Shown: positions 18,873 through 28,059, counted from the stretch's first letter. The stretch: DNA of 64,000 nucleotides from Actomonas aquatica (GCF_019679435.2 NZ_CP139781.1:310001-374000); one strand, 5' to 3'. Program-made: numbers and translations. The notes: generated by a model not told the origin, from the sequence alone.

Positions 18873-19958
18873 ATGGACGACGCCCTGGCTCCCATCCGCC
18901 AAAAAATCGATGCAATCGACCGCGAGTTTGTGCGGTTGCTGAACGAACGTCTCGAGCTGGCCGGCGAGATCGGCAAAGTGAAACGCAGCAGCGGGGGCTC
19001 CATTTATGCCTCGGAGCGCGAAGACGCTGTGCTGCGCAAGGTCTGCTCGTGGAATGACGGGCCGATCAAAGACGAGGCCCTGCGCGCGATCTATCGCGAG
19101 ATCATGTCGGCCGCCATCGCGTTGGAGAAGGCGACCAAGATCGCCTACCTCGGACCGGAGGCGACCAACACGCATGCGGCCGCGATCAAGAAGTTTGGTG
19201 CCAGCGTCGATTACGAGAGCATCGCGACCATCGCCGACCTGTTCACGGCGGTGGAGAAGGGCGAGGCCGACTACGCGGTCATTCCGATCGAGAACTCGAC
19301 CGAAGGCAGCGTGCGCGAGGCGCTCGATAATTTTGTCGAAAGCGATCTGAAGATCGTGGCGCAGATCTACCTCGAGATCTCGCACGCGCTCATCTCCAAC
19401 GATTCGCCGGAGAAGATCACCAAAGTGTATTCGAAGGACCAGGCGCTCGCTCAGTGTCGCAACTGGCTGCAGCGCCATCTGCCGCACGCGCAGCTCGTCG
19501 ATGCGCCGAGCACCTCGCGGGCGGTGGAAATCGCCAAGAACGAACCCGGCGCGGCGGCGGTGGCCGGCGAACTGGCGGCGCAGTTCCACGAGGTGCCGGT
19601 GCAGGTGCACAACATTCAGGATAAGAGCGACAATACCACGCGCTTCTTTGTGTTGGGTAAGAAGCCGGCCGGCTCGGCGGGCGACGGTCGCGATATGACC
19701 AGTTTCCTCATCTCGCTGGGCGATCAGGCGGCTTCCCATTCCGGTGCGCTGCTCAAGATGCTCATGCCCCTGGCGGAGCGCGGGATTAACCTCTCCAAGA
19801 TTGAATCGCGACCGAGCAAGAAACGGCCGTGGGATTACTACTTCTTCGTCGACGTCTCCGGTCACTACACCGACCTCAACATGAAGGCGGCGCTCAAGGA
19901 GCTCAGCACCTTCTGTCCGATGGTGAAGTGGCTCGGCAGCTATCCGGTCGTCAGCTGA
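18873..19958 (+). CDS. pheA: Bifunctional chorismate mutase / prephenate dehydratase
   Basis: PheA converts chorismate to prephenate and then to phenylpyruvate in phenylalanine synthesis. ATG 18873 gives 361 residues. The first 85 residues are an AroQ chorismate mutase helix set (RQKIDAIDREFVRLLNERLELAGEIGKVK). The prephenate dehydratase domain begins at KIAYLGPEATNTHAAA and has VIPIENSTEGSVREALD and DKSDNTTRFFVLG. The C-terminal ACT domain (HSGALLKMLMPLAERGINLSKIESRPSKKRPWDYYFFVD) is the phenylalanine-sensing regulator. A frame open to 18852 would add only a TTG start with no homology. Coupled to scpB upstream and the oxidoreductase downstream. Confidence 0.95.
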   Translation: MDDALAPIRQKIDAIDREFVRLLNERLELAGEIGKVKRSSGGSIYASEREDAVLRKVCSWNDGPIKDEALRAIYREIMSAAIALEKATKIAYLGPEATNTHAAAIKKFGASVDYESIATIADLFTAVEKGEADYAVIPIENSTEGSVREALDNFVESDLKIVAQIYLEISHALISNDSPEKITKVYSKDQALAQCRNWLQRHLPHAQLVDAPSTSRAVEIAKNEPGAAAVAGELAAQFHEVPVQVHNIQDKSDNTTRFFVLGKKPAGSAGDGRDMTSFLISLGDQAASHSGALLKMLMPLAERGINLSKIESRPSKKRPWDYYFFVDVSGHYTDLNMKAALKELSTFCPMVKWLGSYPVVS

Positions 19959-19974
19959 GACGGTCGCGTTTTTT

Positions 19975-20988
19975 ATGACCGCGCTGCGGATCGGATTCAT
20001 CGGCGCCGGCGGTAATACGAAGCTGCGGCACCTGCCGGGCTTTGCGGCGCTGCCGGAGGTCGAGCTCGTGGCCGTGGCCAATCGATCGGTGGCTTCGGCC
20101 CAAGCGGTGGCGGCGGACTTCGGTATCCAGCGGGTGGAGACAGACTGGCGGGCGATCGTCGCCGCGGAAGACATCGACGCCGTTTGCATCGGCACCTGGC
20201 CGGACACCCATGCCGAGATGACCACGGCGGCGCTGGCGGCGGGGAAGCACGTGTTGGTGGAAGCCCGTATGGCCCGGAATGTGGCGGAAGCCGAAACGAT
20301 GATCGCGGCCGCGACGGCAGCTCCCGAACTTGTGGCGCAGATCGTCCCGTCGCCGTTCACGCTGAATTTCGATGCTGAGATCGCGCATGCGGTGGCGACG
20401 GGCGAAATCGGTGAATTGCGAGAGGTGGTGGTTGAACACGCGACCGCGGCCAACCTGGATCCGGTGGCACCGCTGACGTGGCGGCAGGACGCCCGTATTT
20501 CCGGCGTGAATACGCTGAGCCTGGGCATCTGCTACGAGCCGCTGCTGCGCTGGTTGCCCGGTGATGGCGAAGTGTTGGCGGCCGATGCCGTCACGTTCAC
20601 CCAAGAGCGACCCGGCGCGAAGGGTGAGCTACGGTCTGTCGACGTGCCGGATGCGGTGGCGATCCTTGGCCGCTGGACGGGAGGCGCACGGCTGGCGATG
20701 CAGATCAGCAGCGTGGAGCCGGGCGAAGGGCGTCTGGCTTACCGTTTGGTGGGCAGCAACGGCACGCTGCACTACGATGTTTTGGCTGGCCGGGCGTGGG
20801 TGGAGTATGCGGTGGGAGGCACCTTGGAGTTGCCCAGCGCGGGGTTGCCGGAGGGCGGTTGGCAGGTGGAGGCCGATTTTGTGAGTTCCGTGCGAAACGG
20901 GACGCCGGTGCGCTTGACCGATTTTGCGACGGGCCGTCGTTACATGCAGTTCACCGAAACTGCGAGGTCGGCGTGGCAGACGAAGTAG
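19975..20988 (+). CDS. Gfo/Idh/MocA-family oxidoreductase
   Basis: The family uses NAD(P) to oxidise or reduce sugars, inositols or biliverdin-type substrates. The 337-residue protein starts with a Rossmann motif LRIGFIGAGGNTKLRHLPGF. Next come VCIGTWPDTHAEMTTAALAAGKHVLVEARMARN (nucleotide-binding domain end; the usual E-K-P motif reads E-A-R here) and a C-terminal substrate domain ending in QFTETARSAWQTK. The altered E-A-R in place of EKP, which usually supplies the catalytic Lys, is notable and may mean different chemistry. It follows pheA by 16 bases. Confidence 0.8.
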   Translation: MTALRIGFIGAGGNTKLRHLPGFAALPEVELVAVANRSVASAQAVAADFGIQRVETDWRAIVAAEDIDAVCIGTWPDTHAEMTTAALAAGKHVLVEARMARNVAEAETMIAAATAAPELVAQIVPSPFTLNFDAEIAHAVATGEIGELREVVVEHATAANLDPVAPLTWRQDARISGVNTLSLGICYEPLLRWLPGDGEVLAADAVTFTQERPGAKGELRSVDVPDAVAILGRWTGGARLAMQISSVEPGEGRLAYRLVGSNGTLHYDVLAGRAWVEYAVGGTLELPSAGLPEGGWQVEADFVSSVRNGTPVRLTDFATGRRYMQFTETARSAWQTK

Positions 20989-21023
20989 GTGACGGAGAGG
21001 GGCCTGGCTCCCGGCGAGACGGC

Positions 21024-21374
21024 TCAGCCCCAGAAGAAATAGATGGCGGCGAGGGTCAGGCCGCAGCCGAGGACCATGAGGGCGGCGAAAATGAGCCAGC
21101 AGCCGGTTTTGGAGATGGGCGGCTTGTTGGAGTCGTCGCTTTGCAGGAGGTCGTCCAGCATGGCGTCGACATCGCCAACGGTGCCGGGGGCGGGCTTGGG
21201 TGCAGCTGTGGGCGGCGGGGGCTCGGTCGGGACCGGCGGCGTGGGGGCTGCGGGAGTTGGTGTCAGTGTCGGCGTGCCAGAGGCGGCGACGATCTCTTGG
21301 TCCAGCCAAGCCAGGTGCCGGGCAACGAGCTCGCGCTGGGCTTGTAGTTGCTGGAGGCGAGAGGGGTCGGGCAC
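21024..21374 (-). CDS. Small tail-anchored membrane protein, function unknown
   Basis: The 116-residue protein has an N-terminal amphipathic/coiled stretch (QQLQAQRELVARHLAWLDQEIV), a Pro/Thr-rich linker (about 38-65) and a C-terminal transmembrane helix (about 93-114, CWLIFAALMVLGCGLTLAAIYF). Nothing identifies a function. It is convergent with the oxidoreductase and on the same strand as the L21-L27 genes, but a terminator separates them. Confidence 0.65.
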   Translation of the reverse strand: MPDPSRLQQLQAQRELVARHLAWLDQEIVAASGTPTLTPTPAAPTPPVPTEPPPPTAAPKPAPGTVGDVDAMLDDLLQSDDSNKPPISKTGCWLIFAALMVLGCGLTLAAIYFFWG

Positions 21375-21409
21375 GGGCGAGATAGAAGCCGGGCCGGGGA
21401 CTTACGGGC

Positions 21410-21441
21410 AAAACAAAAAGCGCCGGTCGAAACCGGCGCTT
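21410..21441 (-). terminator. Intrinsic terminator of the rplU-rpmA operon
   Basis: On the minus strand AGCGCCGGT (9 bp stem) with a CGAA/TTCG-type 4-base tetraloop is followed by a T-rich run. It lies directly after the rpmA stop. Confidence 0.88.
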
Positions 21442-21466
21442 AGAAAATTGGAACTGAGATCGCGAA

Positions 21467-21712
21467 TTAAGCTTCGACGACGTTCACCTTGCGGTGAGCC
21501 TTGTCGAATTCCACGACGCCGTGCTTGAGGGCGAAGAGGGTCCAGTCGCGGCCGACGCCGACGTTCTTGCCGGGGCGGAACTTGGTGCCGCGCTGACGGA
21601 CGAGGATGTTGCCGGCGATGACCTTCTGGCCGCCGAACTTCTTCACGCCGAGGCGCTTCGACATAGAGTCGCGGCCGTTGCTCGTGGAACCTGCACCTTT
21701 TTTATGTGCCAT
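21467..21712 (-). CDS. rpmA: 50S ribosomal protein L27
   Basis: L27 sits at the peptidyl transferase centre. The 81-residue protein starts [20 protein letters not shown] and includes [22 protein letters not shown] and [18 protein letters not shown], which are unmistakable. The N-terminus begins directly with MAHKKG, without the cleavable extension found in some Firmicutes. rplU lies 37 bases upstream on the same strand, the usual rplU-rpmA order. Confidence 0.98.
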   Translation of the reverse strand: MAHKKGAGSTSNGRDSMSKRLGVKKFGGQKVIAGNILVRQRGTKFRPGKNVGVGRDWTLFALKHGVVEFDKAHRKVNVVEA

Positions 21713-21749
21713 GACGAATGTTCTCCTTGGTTAGGGGGCTGTGTTTAAA

Positions 21750-22064
21750 TCAGGCGCTGATGGTCTCGATCTTGATGACGGAGAGCTCTTGGCGGTGGCC
21801 ACGCTGCTTGTGGTAGCCCTTGCGCTTCTTCTTCTTGAAGACGATCACCTTGGTGCCGCGCTTGTTCTCGAGCACTTTGGCGGTGACCTTGGCGCCTTCG
21901 AGACGGGGAGTGCCAAGCTTAAATTCGGCGCCCTCGCCAGCGGACAGAACGTCCGTAATCTCCACCGTATCACCGGCTTCCGTCTTCGGATAGCGGTTTA
22001 CGGTCAGGATGTCGCCTTCGCTGACGGCGAACTGCTGGCCTTGGGTTTTGATGGTCGCTTTCAT
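21750..22064 (-). CDS. rplU: 50S ribosomal protein L21
   Basis: L21 binds 23S rRNA in the large subunit. The 104-residue protein begins [20 protein letters not shown] and contains [35 protein letters not shown], the L21 signature. First gene of the rplU-rpmA operon. The upstream 117 bases to the coiled-coil gene likely hold its promoter and leader; no structure there was convincing. Confidence 0.98.
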   Translation of the reverse strand: MKATIKTQGQQFAVSEGDILTVNRYPKTEAGDTVEITDVLSAGEGAEFKLGTPRLEGAKVTAKVLENKRGTKVIVFKKKKRKGYHKQRGHRQELSVIKIETISA

Positions 22065-22181
22065 GTGTAAAAGGGCGATCTAAGAAGTTTAGCGGTCTCC
22101 CACGCAAGTCCGATTTTCGACAAATCACGTTGAGAGGGAGCGGGCTAGGGTGATGCGCGCCAAGAGCCAGAGGGGCGACCC

Positions 22182-22871
22182 TTAATTTCCGCCGTCGGCC
22201 GGTTTCTCGTCCTCCGGGTGGATGATGACACCACCCTCGGCGTTGATGAGCTCGACCTGCATGGTCTCGTGGCGGCGGCGTTTGATGTCGGCCGGGAGCA
22301 CGGGACGGGAGAGTAGCATGCGACGAATTTGTTCTTCCTCGGACTCGGCTTCCTGCACGCGGCGGAGTTCGGCGAGGCGGGCGGCTTCGCGTTCAACGGC
22401 TTCGCGTTTCTCGCGCTCGGCTTCGGCGAGTTTCATGGCGGCTTCGCGGCGGGCGATTTCGGCCTGGAGGGCGGCGCGTTCGGCGGCTTCGGCTTGGGCG
22501 CGGGCTTCGCCTTGGGCAGCTTCCTTTTCGAGACGGAGTTGTTCGAGGCGTTCGGCGGCTAGGCGGGCCTGTTCCTCGGCGGCGAGGCGGGCGGCCTCGG
22601 CCTCGGCCTGTTCGGCGCGGAGCTGGGCGAGGGCGGCGGCCGCGGCTTCGGCCTCCTGTTGGGCTTGGAGGGCGGCGAGGCGGTGGGCTTCAGCCTCGGC
22701 TTCTATGCGTTGGCGGGCCTCGGCTTCACGTTTGCGCTCAGCGGCTTGTTCGGCGGCGAGGCGTTCGGACTCGACCTGGTTGGCGAGATTTGCGCGGTAG
22801 CCGCGGTAGGCGAGCGTGCCCCCGATCACGGCGATGAGGAGCAGCACGATGATGACGACATTCTTTTTCAT
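22182..22871 (-). CDS. Membrane-anchored Ala/Glu/Arg-rich coiled-coil protein
   Basis: The 229-residue protein opens with MKKNVVIIVLLLIAVIGGTL, a signal anchor (residues 4-22). A continuous helix or coiled coil of about 165 residues (about 30-195), dense in A, E, R, Q and L with (E/R)A repeats, follows. A short soluble end has ADIKRRRHETMQVELINAEGGVI. Composition like this is typical of TolA-like or single-alpha-helix spacers spanning the periplasm, but no TolA C-terminal domain is seen. Function is unknown. Confidence 0.72.
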   Translation of the reverse strand: MKKNVVIIVLLLIAVIGGTLAYRGYRANLANQVESERLAAEQAAERKREAEARQRIEAEAEAHRLAALQAQQEAEAAAAALAQLRAEQAEAEAARLAAEEQARLAAERLEQLRLEKEAAQGEARAQAEAAERAALQAEIARREAAMKLAEAEREKREAVEREAARLAELRRVQEAESEEEQIRRMLLSRPVLPADIKRRRHETMQVELINAEGGVIIHPEDEKPADGGN

Positions 22872-22921
22872 GAGCGGGTTGGGGTGAGGAAAGAGGGCGC
22901 GAGCAGAACTCGGACCGGAAG

Positions 22922-23815
22922 CTAGGCGGGAAGTTCAAACTCGGCAATGCCCGGGTGCGCGGCATTGCGCGCGGCCAGCTCGGCGGCGCGGGTGAGGAGA
23001 TCCGGCCAGGTGGCGTCGTCGCGCCAATCGCCAGCGAGCACGGTGGCGAAGAACACGTCGCCGGAGCCGGTGGGGGACACTTCGGTCACGGAGGGCGGGG
23101 TGAGTGTGCCGGCGGTGGTGGCGGTAGCGAACTCGATGTCGTTGCCGCCGTTGGTGACGATCCACGCCTGCACCGGGAGGGCGCGTTGCATGGCAGGCAG
23201 TTTCGGAGGGAGGTCGAGGGTATCGGCGAGGGCGTTGAACTCGTCGCGGTTGATTTTCACCAAGGCGAGCGGGCGTTGCACGAGTTCGACGAGGGCGGGG
23301 CCGTAGGTGTCGACGGCGAGGCGTTCGGGCGCAAGTTGCTGCAGGAAGCAGTCGCGCAGCGGGGCGTAGGCGGGGGCATCCCAACCGGGCACACTGCCAC
23401 AGAGCGCGATGGTCGTCGACGGGTCGGCGGAGAGGAGGCGGGCGGCGGCGGCTTGGGCGGCGGCGCCGTCGATGACGCAGTCGGGGCCGAGGAAGGTGGT
23501 TTCGCTGCCGTCGGCGGCGCGCACGACGGTGCCTTCGCGGGAGGGCGTGGTGAGGGGAAGGAGTTCCCAGGCGAAGGCCGCATACTCCTCCAACCAAAGG
23601 CGGCAGACCTCGCCGGTGGCACCGCCAGCGAAACTGAGGGCGGTGACATCGCCGCCGAGGCGGTGGAGCATCTTGGCGACGTTGAAGCCTTTGCCGCCCA
23701 CTTGGAAGGAGCGGGATGAGGCGCGCTGGGTGCGGCCGAGTTGGGCGGGGGCGGAGAGCTGCAGGGTGGTCTCGGCGAGCGGATTGGCGGTGAAGGTGAG
23801 GACAGGCTGGGGCAT
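22922..23815 (-). CDS. PfkB-family sugar kinase (1-phosphofructokinase / tagatose-6-phosphate kinase-like)
   Basis: Ribokinase-fold kinases of this branch phosphorylate fructose-1-phosphate, tagatose-6-phosphate or fructose-6-phosphate. ATG 23815 gives 297 residues starting MPQPVLTFTANPLAETT. The fold is shown by QVGGKGFNVAKMLHRLGGDV (sugar-binding GGKG(x)N), LVKINRDEFN and the catalytic-Asp anion hole SPTGSGDVFFATVLAG near the end. The N-terminal PV-L/T-x-T-x-NP pattern favours the FruK/LacC/PfkB branch over ribokinase. The frame is open upstream to 24022 but that extension is antisense to the glycosylase. Divergent from the glycosylase gene. Confidence 0.83.
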   Translation of the reverse strand: MPQPVLTFTANPLAETTLQLSAPAQLGRTQRASSRSFQVGGKGFNVAKMLHRLGGDVTALSFAGGATGEVCRLWLEEYAAFAWELLPLTTPSREGTVVRAADGSETTFLGPDCVIDGAAAQAAAARLLSADPSTTIALCGSVPGWDAPAYAPLRDCFLQQLAPERLAVDTYGPALVELVQRPLALVKINRDEFNALADTLDLPPKLPAMQRALPVQAWIVTNGGNDIEFATATTAGTLTPPSVTEVSPTGSGDVFFATVLAGDWRDDATWPDLLTRAAELAARNAAHPGIAEFELPA

Positions 23816-23882
23816 GACCAAAGCGGACAGTGAGGCGTGTCGGCGTTTGCGTCGAGGGGCGAAGGCGTTTCTAGAGAAAGGG

Positions 23883-24434
23883 ATGGCGCGCGTGATGAAA
23901 GTGAAGGATTGGTCCAGCCGGGAGACGGTGGCGCATGCGCGGGCGTTGTTGGGCAAATGGCTCGTCGTGGCGGGGTCGGAGTCGGATGGGGCGCGGACGG
24001 CGGTGAGTCGCTGGCGCATCACGGAGACCGAGGCTTATGACGGTCCGGAGGATCGCGCGTGCCACGCGGCGCGGGGACGCACGGCGCGAACGGAGGTCAT
24101 GTTTGGCGCGCCGGGGTGTTGGTATGTGTATTTATGTTACGGCATCCACGAGATGCTGAACCTGGTGACCGGACCGAAGGATTATCCGGCGGCGGTTTTG
24201 ATTCGCGGGGTGGAGGGCGTGGTTGGACCGGGGCGGCTGACCAAGCGACTCGGCATCGGGCGGGCGTTGAATGGGGCGGCGGCCGGGCGCGCCTGTGGGC
24301 TGTGGCTGGAGGACGACGGATTGGTCGTGCGGGAGGAGGAGGTCACAAGCACGCCGCGCGTGGGCATCGACTATGCCGGGCCGGAGTGGGCGGCCAAACC
24401 GTGGCGCTTCGTGTGGCGCCGAGTGACCGATTAG
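23883..24434 (+). CDS. mpg: 3-methyladenine DNA glycosylase (AAG/MPG type)
   Basis: The enzyme excises alkylated purines such as 3-methyladenine and hypoxanthine in base excision repair. The 183-residue protein has the catalytic ETEAYDGPEDRACHAARGRT (Glu and flanking Tyr), MFGAPGCWYVYLCYGIHEMLN with the DNA-intercalating Tyr region, and AVLIRGVEG near the middle, followed by GPGRLTKRLGI. This is the AAG fold, unrelated to AlkA/Tag. It ends TAG at 24432-24434; the convergent neighbour's stop TAA (24431-24433) overlaps it. Confidence 0.93.
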   Translation: MARVMKVKDWSSRETVAHARALLGKWLVVAGSESDGARTAVSRWRITETEAYDGPEDRACHAARGRTARTEVMFGAPGCWYVYLCYGIHEMLNLVTGPKDYPAAVLIRGVEGVVGPGRLTKRLGIGRALNGAAAGRACGLWLEDDGLVVREEEVTSTPRVGIDYAGPEWAAKPWRFVWRRVTD

Positions 24435-25243
24435 TTGCGGTTGTCCTTGGCCTTACGGGCGGAGGCCATGGCATCGATGCCATCCTGAGTGTAGTCGGTG
24501 AGGATGGCGAGGGCGGTGCCGACGGCGACTTTGACCTCAAAGCGGAGCGGCAGGTGATCATCGTCGCGGGAGACCCAGACGCGCACCTCGCCGCCGCGTT
24601 TGAACATGCCTTTGGGGTTCTCTTCCATGCGGGGCACGAGGATCAGGGCCTCTTTTTTGCCCCACCGGGTTTTGATCGTTTCGACGGCTTCGGCGGTGAT
24701 GGTCAGTTCGTAAAACTCGTCGTCGAAAAGCACGGAGACGTTGCGTTTCTCGCCCACCGCGATGTCCCACTGGCGGGTTTGGATCATGGTGGTAAGGAAA
24801 TCGACGGGCTCGAGTTTGGGGAGCTCCACTTCGACGGAACGCTCGGGGCGTCGCACGTCGGTGTAGGTGGCACGGGCCTGATCGTAGTCGAGGATGATGT
24901 TGGCTTCGGTTTCCTTGGTGCGGGTGACCGTGGTGGCGGTGGCGCGCAGGAGACGGCCGGATTCGTTGTCGTAAAAAGAGTCGGCGCGGCCGTCGAAGGG
25001 ATAGAGCGCGCGAATGAGGCCACGGGTGGAGGTCTCCATTGTCACGTGGGTTTCCTGGCCGGCGGCGTCCGCGGAATCGTCGGCGCTGATGCGCAGTTCA
25101 CCGGCTTTGCCGAAGAGACCCCAGCTCAGACGGTAGATAAACTGTTCGCCCTTTTGCACGGGCACCTTGTCCTCGGCGTGCGGGGCGGCGAGGAAGAGTG
25201 CGGCGAAGGCCAGGCAGAGAGGGAGGCGAAAACGAGGGCGCAT
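24431..25243 (-). CDS. DUF3108-family secreted protein
   Basis: ATG 25243 gives 270 residues starting MRPRFRLPLCLAFAALFLAA, a classical signal peptide (cleavage near AAPHAEDK). The body has GEQFIYRLSWGLFGKAGELRIS and RVWVSRDDDHLPLRFEVKVAVGTALAILTDY, the pattern of DUF3108, a lipid-binding-like periplasmic beta fold of unknown function. The upstream frame to 25300 adds nothing homologous. Its stop overlaps the convergent glycosylase stop. Confidence 0.8.
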   Translation of the reverse strand: MRPRFRLPLCLAFAALFLAAPHAEDKVPVQKGEQFIYRLSWGLFGKAGELRISADDSADAAGQETHVTMETSTRGLIRALYPFDGRADSFYDNESGRLLRATATTVTRTKETEANIILDYDQARATYTDVRRPERSVEVELPKLEPVDFLTTMIQTRQWDIAVGEKRNVSVLFDDEFYELTITAEAVETIKTRWGKKEALILVPRMEENPKGMFKRGGEVRVWVSRDDDHLPLRFEVKVAVGTALAILTDYTQDGIDAMASARKAKDNRN

Positions 25244-25326
25244 GGGGAGACGAGCAAGGAGAGGGCGCGGTGCGGTTGGGTTGCAAGATGGGAAACGCAC
25301 GGGGCGTGGCGGTTCCCTGTCGAATT

Positions 25327-28032
25327 TCAGGCGTCGCCAGCCAGTCGGGCGCAGGTGGACAAGGTATCGATATCGGCGATGGTTTTGTCGGAGCGCACGC
25401 GGGCGATGCGCGGAAAGCGCAACGCGTAGCCGCTATCGTGACGTTTGCTCGGCTGGAGCGAATCGAACGCGATCTCGATCACGGTATCCGGATGCACGCG
25501 ACGCTTGCGACCCTGCACCTCGAGGGTTTGCGCCGTGAAGTGGTCGGTGAGTTCGGCGATCTCGGCATCAGTGAGGCCGGAGTAAGCTTTGCCCAGCACG
25601 AGCAGAGCATCGGCGGAGGCGCCGTCGCGGTCATCCCGCACGGCAAAGGTGTAGTCACTCAAGACGCCGCGACGTTTGCCGTGGCCTTGCTCGACGGCGA
25701 CCACCACCACGTCGAGGGTGGCGAACGCTTTTTTGAGTTTTAGCCAAGCGTGGCCGCGGCGACCCGGCGCGTAGAGGCTGGCGGGATCCTTGAGCATGAG
25801 GCCTTCGTTGCCGCGGTCACGGGCGGCGAGGAAGTGACGGTCGATTTCAGCGGCATCGGCCGCGGTGGCGCGCGGCGCGAGCCGCAGGCGGGAGGGGGCG
25901 GAGCCGTCGCGAAAAAGCGTATCCAAGGTTTCACGACGTTGGCGCAGTGGTGCGGCGAGCAAGGAGGTGCCGTCGGCGTGAAGCAGATCGTAGGCGGAGT
26001 AGGAGATGGGAATTTCGGAGCCGAGGAAGAGGTCGTCGCCCCCGCGGCCGAGGCGTTTTTGCAGTTCGGCGAAGGGCAGGGCGCGATCGCCGCGCCAAGC
26101 GAGCAATTCGCCGTCGAGGATGACGTCGTGGGACCAGCCCTTCAGGTCGCGCACGAGGTCGGGAAACTGATCGGTGATGCGATTGAGATCGCGCGAGTAG
26201 AGCTCGACGCGATCGCCCTGTTTGTGGAGTTGGCAGCGGATGCCGTCGAATTTGTCCTCTACCCAGACCGGCGGGGCGAGGCGCGAGAGGATGCCCTCGG
26301 CGTCGGGTTCGGGACTGGCGAGCATGAACTGGATGGGCTGGAAGAGGCGCAGGCCCACCGTATCCAATGTGTTGTTACCGGCCGCCAATGCGACGGCACT
26401 GATGTCGCCACAGAGCATGTGAGCGCGGCGCACGTCGGCGAGTGGGCGATCGTAGGCGGTCGCGACGGCTTCTTCGACGAGGCCCTCGCGCAGGCCGATG
26501 CGCAGATCGCCTGAAATGATCTTGAGCAGGTATTTGGCTTCGCGGGGCGTGAGGGAACGCAGGGCACTCTCGAGCAGCTCGATCTTGGCTTGGGGTCCGC
26601 GGGCGGCGGCGATGGCCGCCAGACGTTCGGCGATTTGGGCAAGCGATGGTGGAGGCGTGGTAGGTGTGAGGTGGGGGCAGCCGGCGAGCAGAGCCTCGGC
26701 GGTGTCGCCGCTGTCGGCGAAGCGGCGATAGGCGGTGCGCCATTCGCCGCGGTTGTGGCCGGTGACGGCGAGCACGGCGCGTTGCATGGCCGCCCAGCCA
26801 GTTTGCAGGCGTTGGTCGGAGTTTTGCGCGAACGGGCGGCCGGTGAGGTAGAGCGCGGCGCGAGCGGCCTCGGCGAGCGGGAGCGAGCGCAGGTAGGTGA
26901 CGAGTAGCTCCGTTTTGCGCAGTTTGCCGGGGGCGGCTTTGATGGCTTCGGCGGTGTCGGCGAGATGTTGAAACGCGTCGGGCGGCGCCTCACTGGGGGC
27001 GGGCTCGGCGACGGTGGAGACTGCGGTGGAGGCGGGTTCGCTGATGCCGAGGGAGATTTCGAGTTGGTTGTCGGTGCCGAGGGCCCAAGCTTCGATGCCG
27101 CGTGCGCGCAGATCACGGGCGAAGTCGGCGGCGAAACCGTGGGTGGTCCACACCTGGCGAGGTTGCACGCGCTCGACGAAGGCGAGCAGATCCGGGTAGT
27201 CAGCGTGATCGGAGAGGGGAAATGCGGCGTCGCACTGGTAGCGGTAAACGGCGCCGGGATCGACGGCCCAGCCACTGAGCATGGCGGTGCGGCGACGTTT
27301 GATCTGGCGAATCATGCGAGCGTTGGCGGCTTGCGGCGGGGCGATGATCACATGGCCGGCGGCGGCGGCCGGATCGAGTGGCTCGTAGGGCGGGAAGGTG
27401 TAACCAAGTTCTTCATACACCGCCGTCATGCGCACGACCTGCGGGTGCAGCATGAGCGGAAGGTTGGCGGCGGCGAGTTGACCGAGCACCTCCTGGCTTT
27501 TGCCCAAACTGTAGCCGAAAAGGAGCGGGACATCGCCGTCTTCAAGGACGCCGCGGCAGAAGGCGACGATGTCGGCAAGGACCTTGGCGGTGGGCGGGAA
27601 GGTGTAGTGGGGGCGGCCGAAAGTGGTTTCCATGATGACCACGTCGGCGCGTGGCGTGGAGCAGGTTTCGGCTGAGGCGCCTTGGCGGAGTTTGAAGTCG
27701 CCGGTGTAGAGCAGGCGGCCGTGTTGCTCGTGCTCCAGCAGGCATTGGGCAGAACCGAAGATGTGGCCGGCGGGATGGAGCGTGATGGTGCACCCGGGCG
27801 TGAGTGGTTCGGTGTGACCGAAGGGCAGGATGCGCTCGATGCGTTTGGCCGGCAGGCGGTCACGCATGAGGCGGGCGGTGCCCTCGGAGCAGATGATTTC
27901 CTGGTGCAGGGCGAGGTGGTCGAAATGGGCGTGCGAGACGAAGGCGCGACTCACCGGGCGGTGGGCATCGAGCCACCAGCCGATTTGGGGCAGACAGATG
28001 CTGCCGTAGCGCCAAGACACATCCCAAGACAC
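25327..28032 (-). CDS. Fused metallo-beta-lactamase exonuclease and ATP-dependent DNA ligase
   Basis: The 901-residue protein joins two repair enzymes. Residues 1-335 are a beta-CASP metallo-beta-lactamase nuclease with HAHFDH (H34, H36, D38, H39), HPAGHIFGSAQ, YTGDFK and PLSDHADY. These are the 'ligase-associated exonuclease' signatures. After a linker (336-360), residues 365-901 form an ATP-dependent DNA ligase with its helical N-domain and the adenylation motif VWVEDKFDGIR (nucleophile Lys594), SRDLNRITDQFPD, LDGELLAW, EGLMLKD and WLKLKK. In many bacteria these are separate genes next to an Lhr-type helicase and a phosphoesterase; here they are one chain. No helicase or phosphoesterase is adjacent. 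Confidence 0.92.
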   Translation of the reverse strand: MSWDVSWRYGSICLPQIGWWLDAHRPVSRAFVSHAHFDHLALHQEIICSEGTARLMRDRLPAKRIERILPFGHTEPLTPGCTITLHPAGHIFGSAQCLLEHEQHGRLLYTGDFKLRQGASAETCSTPRADVVIMETTFGRPHYTFPPTAKVLADIVAFCRGVLEDGDVPLLFGYSLGKSQEVLGQLAAANLPLMLHPQVVRMTAVYEELGYTFPPYEPLDPAAAAGHVIIAPPQAANARMIRQIKRRRTAMLSGWAVDPGAVYRYQCDAAFPLSDHADYPDLLAFVERVQPRQVWTTHGFAADFARDLRARGIEAWALGTDNQLEISLGISEPASTAVSTVAEPAPSEAPPDAFQHLADTAEAIKAAPGKLRKTELLVTYLRSLPLAEAARAALYLTGRPFAQNSDQRLQTGWAAMQRAVLAVTGHNRGEWRTAYRRFADSGDTAEALLAGCPHLTPTTPPPSLAQIAERLAAIAAARGPQAKIELLESALRSLTPREAKYLLKIISGDLRIGLREGLVEEAVATAYDRPLADVRRAHMLCGDISAVALAAGNNTLDTVGLRLFQPIQFMLASPEPDAEGILSRLAPPVWVEDKFDGIRCQLHKQGDRVELYSRDLNRITDQFPDLVRDLKGWSHDVILDGELLAWRGDRALPFAELQKRLGRGGDDLFLGSEIPISYSAYDLLHADGTSLLAAPLRQRRETLDTLFRDGSAPSRLRLAPRATAADAAEIDRHFLAARDRGNEGLMLKDPASLYAPGRRGHAWLKLKKAFATLDVVVVAVEQGHGKRRGVLSDYTFAVRDDRDGASADALLVLGKAYSGLTDAEIAELTDHFTAQTLEVQGRKRRVHPDTVIEIAFDSLQPSKRHDSGYALRFPRIARVRSDKTIADIDTLSTCARLAGDA

Positions 28033-28059
28033 GGCGCGAAACGTGCGCGGGTGGCTGGG

